A stretch of 13,025 bases of DNA from Desulfamplus sp. (lineage in GTDB: Bacteria > Desulfobacterota > Desulfobacteria > Desulfobacterales > Desulfobacteraceae). The notes beneath the pieces are model-generated. The model did no database searches and had not been told where the DNA came from. It saw only the letters and a list, made by a program, of their open reading frames with translations. The stretch covers positions 1 to 13,025 of the forward strand of contig JADGBP010000022.1 in NCBI GenBank assembly GCA_015231395.1. Reading direction: 5' to 3'. Position 1 is the stretch's first letter, and every line of letters starts with the position of its first letter. Positions 6,239-12,449 of this stretch are shown here, piece by piece. The translations under genes and the position numbers were made by a program.

Positions 6239-7411
6239 ATGGCAAGCATCCGTATTGTGAAAGATCCAGACGAGTGTGCCTTTTTATGGCAGACTTACTA
6301 TCCTGTTGAGTGTTTCTTTGATCTTTGGCAAGTCAGAGAAACCTTTTCACAACTATATGACAGAGAAAATAATTTTATTGTATATGAAGAGAATGGCAGG
6401 GTAAATGGTCTGCTTGCTTTGTGCAGAATTACCGAGACCGATGAATTAGCATTTTTCCCCGGAGAAATCTGGAACAACAGAACATGGATGGAGCAGAATA
6501 AAATCATATCTAAAAACAATCAGATTATGAGTGCGATGCTCCATGCTGTTCAGGGAAATGCAGAGATTCGGTATTTATGTCAAGAGTCTCTTAATAATGT
6601 TTCGTTGGAAATGAGAGATAATTGCACAGTAGATCAAGAGAACTTCACAGTAGATCAAGAGAACTTCACAGTCGATCAAAAGAACTTCACAGTCGATCAA
6701 GAGAACCGCACAGTTGATCAAAAGAACCAAACAGTTGATCAAAAGAACCAAACAGTTGATCAAAAGAACCAAACAGTTTATGAAGATAACCGTACAACCG
6801 ATGAAGATAACCGAACAGTTTATGAATATGACTCTGCTAACACTCTGTCTGTTGATGAAATCGGTTATCTCTTTTATCCTGAGCAGTATGAATATAACTA
6901 TGACCGGTATCTTGGTGTATTTGCAGGCAAATCCAGAAAAAAAATCATGTCGGAAGTCAACTCAATTGAAAAACAGGGGGTATCTTTTAGATATGATAAA
7001 CCCGAAGATATCGATTATCTCTTTCAACTCAACATTAGCAATTTCGGAGAACATGGCTACTTTCATGATCCCAGGTTTTTAAATGCCTTTATCAGACTTG
7101 CCCAAAATCTCCATGAAAAAGAAATGCTGCGGGTGGTTACAGTGCTTGTAGGTAATGAAGTTGCTGCCGTAGATATGGGTGCTGTATGGAATAACACCTG
7201 TACCATGATTGCTGGAGGAACCAACAAGAATTTTCCCGGTATTGCCAAGCTTATTAACCTGCACCACATGAAATGGGCATGTGTAGAAAAAATATCAAGC
7301 CTTGATTTTCTGTGCGGAGATTTCGGTTGGAAGAAGCGATTCCATCTCACGCCCAGACCGCTTTATAAAATTAATGTGCACCAAAAAAATCAGAATACAT
7401 TTTCGCGATAA
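6239..7411 (+). CDS. GNAT-fold (CelD/BioF2-like) acyltransferase with a 70-residue repeat insertion
   Basis: The 390-residue protein resembles the Acetyltransf_6 (CelD/FemAB-like GNAT) family. These proteins transfer acyl or aminoacyl groups to amines. The N-terminal part (residues about 1-125) has a typical FFDLWQVRETF segment. The conserved C-terminal part (about 215-385) includes VSFRYDKPEDIDYLFQL, AAVDMGAVWNNTCTMIAGG, a helix INLHHMKWACVEK and the closing DFLCGDFGWKKRF. Between them lies a ten-copy heptapeptide repeat (residues 130-199). The start is three bases after the SpeD-like stop with CAGGA eight bases upstream, which argues for coupled translation. The acyl donor and acceptor cannot be read from sequence. 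Context suggests modification of an amine made by the neighbouring decarboxylases. Confidence 0.7.
   Translation: MASIRIVKDPDECAFLWQTYYPVECFFDLWQVRETFSQLYDRENNFIVYEENGRVNGLLALCRITETDELAFFPGEIWNNRTWMEQNKIISKNNQIMSAMLHAVQGNAEIRYLCQESLNNVSLEMRDNCTVDQENFTVDQENFTVDQKNFTVDQENRTVDQKNQTVDQKNQTVDQKNQTVYEDNRTTDEDNRTVYEYDSANTLSVDEIGYLFYPEQYEYNYDRYLGVFAGKSRKKIMSEVNSIEKQGVSFRYDKPEDIDYLFQLNISNFGEHGYFHDPRFLNAFIRLAQNLHEKEMLRVVTVLVGNEVAAVDMGAVWNNTCTMIAGGTNKNFPGIAKLINLHHMKWACVEKISSLDFLCGDFGWKKRFHLTPRPLYKINVHQKNQNTFSR
6626..6835 (+). repeat. In-frame 21-nt tandem repeat (10 copies) in the GNAT-like gene
   Basis: Ten contiguous 21-nt units encode heptapeptides related to TVDQENF, grading through TVDQKNQ to TVYEDNR. 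Units 1 and 2 are identical in DNA, as are units 5, 6 and 7, while the last three have diverged. This is the pattern expected of replication slippage with recent expansion in the middle. The segment separates the N- and C-terminal parts of the protein. The same DNA is open in other frames on both strands because the unit is a multiple of three and lacks stops. Confidence 0.95.
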
Positions 7412-7449
7412 CCGGAAAACATAGACCGGAGAACAAGGATTTATTTTCA

Positions 7450-8838
7450 ATGCAAAACCAACGAACTCTGGTTGTGGGAACAACATCAGATTATATTGAC
7501 ATGCTGCGTCAGAAAACTCCTGCCCAAAGCCTACTTTTTATTACCGCTCCTGCCATTCGCAACAACGCTGTTGAAGAAAGACCAAAACCAGATGAGGAGC
7601 TTCTGTGTGAGCTCATCTTTCCGGAAAAAGTAATCTCACGTCTCCGTGAACATATTTTAACCTATAGTATTGAATTAAAGGGAGTTGCCTGCTTTGATTG
7701 CGATTCAATGGCACTTGCAGCCCATATTGCCGTTGCCTTTGCTCTTCCATATCCATCTATTGAGACAGTTATGGCATGTAGGGATAAATCCCGCACCAGA
7801 GCTTTATGGCACGCAAATGGTGTTGAAACTCCAAAATACTCGAGGGTAAGTTCAGCAAGTCAGGCTGTTGATTTTTTTGAAAAAGTCTGTTTATGTTTAC
7901 CATGTGTACTTAAACCTGTTGACAGCAGCGGTAGTGAACGGGTATTTCATTGTACTACAGTAAATGAATGTGAAGCAGCGTATAAAATAATATGTGCTCC
8001 TCAGCAATCACCGGATATAATAATTGAAACTTGTATAGCAGGAACTGAATACAGTTGTGATTTCATAGTTGAAAATAATCAGGTGGTTCCCATACGATTT
8101 GCCAGAAAAATACATGCACCAGTAACTGTAATAAATGAACCTGTAAATGAGATACATTCACCACTAACTGTAATAAATAAACCTGCAAAAGAGATACATG
8201 CACCTGTAAAAGAGATACATGAACCGTTAAATGAAATAGATGCATCTGTAAATGCACCATATGCATCTATAACTGTTTTCGGCACAATAATGGCTTATGA
8301 ATTAGTAGAATTTCCATCAGAAAATATTTCAGAAAAAGATTTACTCTCACTCCTTTTTAAAGGAGCAAAAGCACTTGGTATAACAAGGGGAATCTGCATG
8401 GTGGATTTTATTGTTACCGAAAACAGTGCCTCATTGCTTGAAATGACTCCAAGACCTGGAGGGGATTGCCTTCCATGGCTCATTGAGAAGGCTATGAACA
8501 TTGATATTCTGAAATTAAATCTTGACATCGCAGGGCAAAAGGAAGCAGGTCGAATAGAGATCATAAAACCCGCTGTTTACAATCCTGTTGCGGGTCTGAG
8601 AATACATGCAACGCAGGCAGGCACTCTTAAATCAATTAATACCCAAAAAATTGAGGCAGATTCCAGAGTTAGGGAAATTTTTATCAAACATAAACAGGGA
8701 CACAAGATTATTCTGCCGCCTCATGATTATGATTCGTGGAATTTAGGACACATTATTTTTAACCCTTGTGAAAATATTCCATGCATAAAACAGTGTATGC
8801 AGATTTTATCTCTTTTAGAAATAGACATAGAAATATAA
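7450..8838 (+). CDS. ATP-grasp carboxylate-amine ligase with a repeat insertion
   Basis: This 462-residue protein has the ATP-grasp layout: a pre-ATP-grasp Rossmann-like start (TLVVGTTSDYIDML), an ATP-binding lysine in PCVLKPVDSSGSE (Lys155, glycine-rich loop 158-163), Asp319 in MVDFIV and a metal-binding C-terminal motif LEMTPRPGGD with Glu331 and Arg335. Such enzymes activate a carboxylate as acyl phosphate and join it to an amine or thiol. An eight-copy heptapeptide repeat (residues 220-275) fills a loop between two core strands. AAGGA (7435-7439) lies ten bases before the ATG, and 38 bases separate it from the GNAT-like gene. By context it probably ligates an amine made by the SpeD-like or PLP enzyme; both the amine and the acid are unknown. 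Confidence 0.85.
   Translation: MQNQRTLVVGTTSDYIDMLRQKTPAQSLLFITAPAIRNNAVEERPKPDEELLCELIFPEKVISRLREHILTYSIELKGVACFDCDSMALAAHIAVAFALPYPSIETVMACRDKSRTRALWHANGVETPKYSRVSSASQAVDFFEKVCLCLPCVLKPVDSSGSERVFHCTTVNECEAAYKIICAPQQSPDIIIETCIAGTEYSCDFIVENNQVVPIRFARKIHAPVTVINEPVNEIHSPLTVINKPAKEIHAPVKEIHEPLNEIDASVNAPYASITVFGTIMAYELVEFPSENISEKDLLSLLFKGAKALGITRGICMVDFIVTENSASLLEMTPRPGGDCLPWLIEKAMNIDILKLNLDIAGQKEAGRIEIIKPAVYNPVAGLRIHATQAGTLKSINTQKIEADSRVREIFIKHKQGHKIILPPHDYDSWNLGHIIFNPCENIPCIKQCMQILSLLEIDIEI
8107..8274 (+). repeat. In-frame 21-nt tandem repeat (8 copies) in the ATP-grasp gene
   Basis: Eight 21-nt units encode heptapeptides such as KIHAPVT, VINEPVN, EIHSPLT and EIHEPLN. The first four units alternate between two types, giving a 42-nt higher-order period. 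The array lies in the ATP-grasp core between VENNQVVPIRFAR and VFGTIMAYELVEFPSE, where family members have a short loop. The unit length equals that of the GNAT-like gene but the sequence is unrelated. Confidence 0.92.
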
Positions 8839-8854
8839 AAAAGCGAGGCTGACA

Positions 8855-10180
8855 ATGTTTGAATCATCAGAACAGAAAAACCGGACGGTTGAGCAGATTC
8901 AAACCATCCTGAATCAAACAACACCCGGGCTGTTGCCTGATGACGAGCTGCGTGGCTTTGTTGAAACTAATTTTATAAAAGGACGAAGGTTTATTCATAC
9001 CATCGGAGGACATCGTACCCCCTGTTACCTGTTTGAGCCGGGTATGATCATTGCAAGAGCAAAAGCATTCAAAAAAGCATTTCAACAGTATCTTCCAGAT
9101 ATTGGATTTTACTTTGCAATGAAAAGCAACAACTTCCCAGAGGTTTCAAAAATTATTCTTGGATGCGGTTTTGGTCTGGATGTATCAAGCGGTTCCGAGC
9201 TTAAAACGGCATTGGAGCTTGGGGCTGATGACATTGTGTTCAGCGGCCCAGGGAAAACCTTACAGGAGCTTGATATTGCAATTACCCATAATTCAAAAGT
9301 TGTGGTGTTGATGGACAGCTTCACTGAAATGAAGCGGTTAGAAAAACGGGCTGCTCGCCATGAAAAAACAGTCATGACAGGGATTCGTCTTACAACAGAA
9401 CCTTATGGATTGTGGCGAAAATTTGGGATACTATTGCAGGATTTAAAGACATTTATTCAGGAATCAAAAAGATATAAACATATTAAGATTAATGGACTGC
9501 AATTTCACTCAAGCTGGAACATGGGTCCAGAAAGGCAGATTGCTTTTATGCAGGAGCTTGGAGCTACTCTTGCAACTCTGACATCTGAAGAAAAAGAGAT
9601 GATAAATTTTATTGATATCGGAGGCGGTTACTGGCCAGAACAGGGGGAGTGGCTTCAACCCGCAGGGATCCCTCAGGGTAAACAGGGTGAATCTGGAAAT
9701 GTCAAGAATACAAAATCTGCCGGATATCCCCATTATATCAACTCGTCAGTGCCTATTGAAATCTTTGCAAGAGAACTCAGCCATGCAATTTGTGAGCATA
9801 TTCATAGTCAGGTGTCGTGCAAAATATGTTTTGAACCCGGCAGGTGGATATGTAATGACAGTATGCACATTATTCTCAAAGTTATTGATAAGAAATATAA
9901 TGATTTGGTGATCACTGACGGCGGTACAAATGCAATAGGTTGGGAGCGTTTTGAAACAGATTATTGCCCCATACTGAATATCTCCCGTCCAGCAATGACC
10001 GAGAGAGAATGTCTGATAACAGGTTCCCTGTGCACTCCCCATGATGTATGGGGATACAGTTACTGGGGTAGAGACATTCAGGGTGGAGACTTATTGATGA
10101 TTCCAAATCAGGGGGCGTACACCTACAGTCTGCGTCAACATTTTATCAAGGCTGTCCCTGATGTGATCGCCTTTCCATAA
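8855..10180 (+). CDS. Fold-type III PLP-dependent decarboxylase (diaminopimelate/ornithine decarboxylase-like)
   Basis: The 441-residue protein has the alanine-racemase-fold decarboxylase signature. The Schiff-base lysine is Lys90 in YFAMKSN. It is followed by GLDVSSGSELKTAL, FSGPGKTLQEL, the phosphate-binding IDIGGGY (Gly256-258), EPGR (327-330), the catalytic cysteine block GSLCTPHDVWG (Cys393) and GAYTYSL (Tyr422/Tyr424). Family members remove the alpha-carboxyl of meso-diaminopimelate, ornithine, arginine or carboxy(nor)spermidine. The substrate loop here, GLQFHSSWNMG, is unlike the HIGSQ of diaminopimelate or HVGSG of ornithine enzymes, so I do not assign lysA or speC. GAGG (8845-8848) precedes the ATG by six bases, 16 bases after the ATP-grasp stop. 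It is the last gene of the operon, and it has no tandem repeat, unlike its two upstream neighbours. Confidence 0.82.
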   Translation: MFESSEQKNRTVEQIQTILNQTTPGLLPDDELRGFVETNFIKGRRFIHTIGGHRTPCYLFEPGMIIARAKAFKKAFQQYLPDIGFYFAMKSNNFPEVSKIILGCGFGLDVSSGSELKTALELGADDIVFSGPGKTLQELDIAITHNSKVVVLMDSFTEMKRLEKRAARHEKTVMTGIRLTTEPYGLWRKFGILLQDLKTFIQESKRYKHIKINGLQFHSSWNMGPERQIAFMQELGATLATLTSEEKEMINFIDIGGGYWPEQGEWLQPAGIPQGKQGESGNVKNTKSAGYPHYINSSVPIEIFARELSHAICEHIHSQVSCKICFEPGRWICNDSMHIILKVIDKKYNDLVITDGGTNAIGWERFETDYCPILNISRPAMTERECLITGSLCTPHDVWGYSYWGRDIQGGDLLMIPNQGAYTYSLRQHFIKAVPDVIAFP

Positions 10181-10263
10181 TGTAATCGGCTTTTCATGAT
10201 GCCCTGATAATAGCACTTCTTCATAATGCCCCCTCAACTATAAAACTTTAGCCTTTAATAATC
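10181..10263. other. Short spacer after the operon with a repeat-like segment
   Basis: No gene was seen. The segment holds ATAATGCCCCCTC (near 10222-10236) and AGCCTTTAATAATC (10250-10263), which match parts of the 31-bp array found on the far side of the 270-bp inverted-repeat element. It therefore looks like a separated piece of that array. Confidence 0.5.
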
Positions 10264-10533
10264 TATAGTTTTCCAGATAATTAAATTGGTAAAAAATATT
10301 TTTTGGAACTCTGTCGCCGTGGGGCTAAAGCCCTCGGCTAACTCATAAAGGAAGCCCTCTTAAGAGGGCTTGGGTAAAAATTAGCCCAGAGCTTCAGCTC
10401 AGGGCTGGATAAAAAGACTTTTCTGGAAGTCTATAGCTTTTCAGAAAAATATTTTGGTATCTCTTCTTTTGAAGAAGGGCAACCGCAAAGGATTGCCCAT
10501 ACTCTTGCCAATTTAATTATCTGGAAAACTATA
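10264..10533. mobile_element. MITE-like element with perfect 26-bp terminal inverted repeats
   Basis: The arms 10264-10289 and 10508-10533 are perfect reverse complements. Without the outermost TATA, which may be a duplicated target, the arms begin GTTTTCCAGATAATT. The 270-bp interior has no open frame but holds several GC-rich hairpins, including the exact 20-bp palindrome AAGCCCTCTTAAGAGGGCTT (10352-10371) and GGGCAA...TTGCCC (10477-10498). Sequence related to the arm (CTATAGCTTTTCAG) recurs near 10432. It lies within dispersed AGCCTTTAATAATC repeats in a convergent spacer. No transposase is present, so movement would need an enzyme from elsewhere. Alternatively it could act as a two-way terminator. 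Confidence 0.6.
10321..10406. repeat. Cluster of REP-like GC-rich palindromes inside the element
   Basis: Three hairpins lie in a row. GGGCT and AGCCC pair at 10322-10333. A perfect 20-bp palindrome occupies 10352-10371. AGCCC-A-GAGCT pairs with AGCTC-A-GGGCT at 10383-10406, with one A:A mismatch. The shared core GGGCT/AGCCC is typical of short interspersed palindromes in bacterial genomes. None is followed by a convincing U-tract. Confidence 0.6.
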
Positions 10534-10547
10534 TATGTGCCACATTT

Positions 10548-10660
10548 GCCAGCCTTTATAATCTAATGCCCCCCATTTGCCAGCCTTTAATAATCTAATT
10601 CCCCCCATTTATCAGCCTTTAATAATCTAATGCCCCCATTTATCAGCCTTTAATAATCCT
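10548..10660. repeat. 31-32-nt tandem array overlapping the 3' end of the carboxyltransferase gene
   Basis: Units at 10548-10578, 10579-10610 and 10611-10641, plus a partial one at 10642-10660, share AGCCTTTAATAATCTAATG, then a C-tract of five or six, then CATTT. The partial unit overlaps the last codons and stop of the minus-strand carboxyltransferase gene (ending RIIKG). The array therefore looks copied from the gene's own 3' end. There are no unique spacers, so it is not a CRISPR array. Confidence 0.85.
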
Positions 10661-12376
10661 TGGTAAAATCATCTGATGGTGGGGACAGATTGATTTTGGA
10701 TTTTGATATACACAGCCCGCAAAAGCCTGCATATATTTTCTGATATCAACAAGCTTTACTATCTCATCTACAAGTCCGTTTTTAGCACAAAAGAGAGGTC
10801 GTGATTTTTCATAATATTGTTGTGCCAGTTCATTCATTTTGTCCACTACGGGCTGAAGATCCTTTCCTGCCTCTTTTTCTTTTACAAGCCTTCTTGCGTA
10901 GGTTGCAACAGCCGCGGTCTCGCCATGCATCACATAAATTTCAGTGGCAGCCGTGCCAATGGTAAAGGCATTGTTTCGGTTTGCCTGAGGACCACCCAGC
11001 ACATAGTGTGCTGCTGCTGTCCCTTTTCTCAACACGACCAGCATCATGGGAAGATCTGAATGCTGAATAGAGTATATAAGCGACTGGCCAAGACCCAGAA
11101 GTTCGGCTTTTTCTGCAATATCACCAACATCAATGCCTGAAGTGTCCTGAAACCAGATTACAGGAATCCTGTCCCTGCCGCACAATGTCACAAACTCGTT
11201 CATCTTGATAAGACCCTGACGATAGAGCTTTCCACCCATACCGGGATAATCTGCATATTCTGGATAACCATCGCCTAAGTATCCCTGACGGTTACCGATA
11301 CAGGCAACAAGAAAACCATCTACCTTGCAAAGACCTGTGTACATCTCAGGTCCGTAATCAGGACGGAACTCGGAGTGCTCTCCACCATCAACAAGCCTTG
11401 CCAGTATCTCATCAAACGAATATATTTTTTTTTGCCCCATGGGAAGAAGCCGCATAAGCTCTTCTTGATGAAACGCTGGTTCCTTGGGTTCTGCCACCTG
11501 AAAAAATACTGGATTGTAAGCTGGCATATCCTGCATGTAATATTTCAGCCCGTCAAGAACGCCCTCTTCCTCCTCAAACACATATCTAAAAAAGCCTGTT
11601 TCATCGTAGTGGGTTTTGATTGAACCCGGAGGTTTTGCACGATTCTCTTTTGCCTTTTCGATTAGAAATTCAGCCATATCCAGAGTAAAACCACCTCGTG
11701 GAGCCATGCCGCTCACAATACCGGCACCACCAACGGCAATATTACAGTTTTTATGGGCAAACAAAATTGTGGGGCTGATGCTCTGGTATCCGCCACCCGC
11801 CGGATTTGTGCCGTAAATGCCGGCAAGTATGGGAATGCCCATCTGCTCAAGCTCTGCATGCCGGAAGAACGGAGTGCCGGAGCCTCTGCGGTTTGCATAG
11901 AATTTTTCCTGCTCCGGCAGTTTTGCACCACTGCAGTTGACGAGCCATACAAGAGGGATGTTCAGACGTTTAGACAGATCCGTTACTCTCAAGATATTTT
12001 CAGCCTGTCCCGGAAGCCACGCACCTGCCATGACCTTGTTATCAAACCCTATGATTACAGCCCATTTTCCCGATATTTTTCCAAGTCCGTCAATTACATT
12101 GGTTGTTCCCTCTTCGTTATCAGCAGGATTGTAGAGTGTATGAAGCGGTGTCCATGTACCTTCATCAACAAGGTATTCGATACGTTGCCAAACGGTCATC
12201 TCTCCTCTTGCATTTATCTTTTCTGTTGAAAATCCCGCATTTTTAACTCTGTCAACCGCATCTTCAATCTCTTTTTCCGCTTCTATAAACTCCTGAACAT
12301 TCTCTTCTGTTCTGTTTATGGAATCCTCACTGAGTTCTGTTCCAAAAAGGGTCATCTGTTCAAAATAGGGTCTCAT
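10643..12376 (-). CDS. gcdA: Glutaconyl-CoA decarboxylase alpha subunit (carboxyltransferase)
   Basis: This 577-residue protein is close in length to the GcdA subunit (about 587) that moves the carboxyl group of glutaconyl-CoA to biotin in the sodium-pumping membrane complex, giving crotonyl-CoA. It has the two-lobed carboxyltransferase fold. The first lobe includes GKWAVIIGFDNKVMAGAW, NPAGGGYQSISPTILFAH and VGGAGIVSGMAPRGGF; the second has YTGLCKVDGFLVACIGNRQG, VIWFQDTSGIDVGD, VLRKGTAAAHYVLGGPQA and the end block EKSRPLFCAKNGLVDEIV. AAGGAG (12383-12388) lies six bases before the start. The upstream acyl-CoA dehydrogenase gene gives a two-step route from glutaryl-CoA through glutaconyl-CoA. 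Genes for the membrane and biotin subunits are not in this window. A related carboxyltransferase with another acyl-CoA substrate is less likely but possible. Confidence 0.87.
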   Translation of the reverse strand: MRPYFEQMTLFGTELSEDSINRTEENVQEFIEAEKEIEDAVDRVKNAGFSTEKINARGEMTVWQRIEYLVDEGTWTPLHTLYNPADNEEGTTNVIDGLGKISGKWAVIIGFDNKVMAGAWLPGQAENILRVTDLSKRLNIPLVWLVNCSGAKLPEQEKFYANRRGSGTPFFRHAELEQMGIPILAGIYGTNPAGGGYQSISPTILFAHKNCNIAVGGAGIVSGMAPRGGFTLDMAEFLIEKAKENRAKPPGSIKTHYDETGFFRYVFEEEEGVLDGLKYYMQDMPAYNPVFFQVAEPKEPAFHQEELMRLLPMGQKKIYSFDEILARLVDGGEHSEFRPDYGPEMYTGLCKVDGFLVACIGNRQGYLGDGYPEYADYPGMGGKLYRQGLIKMNEFVTLCGRDRIPVIWFQDTSGIDVGDIAEKAELLGLGQSLIYSIQHSDLPMMLVVLRKGTAAAHYVLGGPQANRNNAFTIGTAATEIYVMHGETAAVATYARRLVKEKEAGKDLQPVVDKMNELAQQYYEKSRPLFCAKNGLVDEIVKLVDIRKYMQAFAGCVYQNPKSICPHHQMILPRIIKG

Positions 12377-12386
12377 AATCTTCTCC

Positions 12387-12449
12387 TTATCAATTTGCTT
12401 TTCTGGCTTATTGAGCTGTTTTTCCGGTTTATCTGTTTGCTTTTCTTAT
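12387..12449 (-). repeat. 21-nt tandem repeat (3 copies) carrying stop codons at the dehydrogenase 3' end
   Basis: Read on the minus strand in the dehydrogenase frame, three 21-nt units (12429-12449, 12408-12428, 12387-12407) encode IRKANR-stop, TGKTAQ-stop and ARKAN-stop-stop. The unit thus spans the gene's last codons and terminator, and the stop is present three times in frame. The last unit runs into the AAGGAG ribosome site of the next gene. Confidence 0.8.

Noticed and set aside
6575..6772. Minus-strand frame encoding a hydrophobic VLLIN/VLLID repeat
   Set aside because: This is the reverse complement of the 21-nt array in the GNAT-like gene. Its membrane-like look is a by-product of the repeat, and it has no start signal.
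8063..8285. Two minus-strand repeat-rich frames
   Set aside because: Both are antisense shadows of the 21-nt array in the ATP-grasp gene and have no ribosome site.
5846..10180. Standard spermidine or norspermidine operon
   Set aside because: No aminopropyltransferase or carboxyspermidine dehydrogenase is present, and the ATP-grasp and GNAT-like genes have no role in those pathways.
10352..10371. Intrinsic terminator from the 20-bp palindrome
   Set aside because: The stem is strong but no U-tract follows on either strand and there is no loop. I describe it as part of the inverted-repeat element instead.
10264..10533. Complete insertion sequence
   Set aside because: The interior has no open frame long enough for a transposase, so only a non-autonomous element can be claimed.
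10548..10660. Possible CRISPR array
   Set aside because: The 31-nt units are contiguous without unique spacers and no cas gene is present.
11753..12229. Plus-strand open frame of 158 codons
   Set aside because: It is antisense within the well-supported carboxyltransferase gene and shows no domain.
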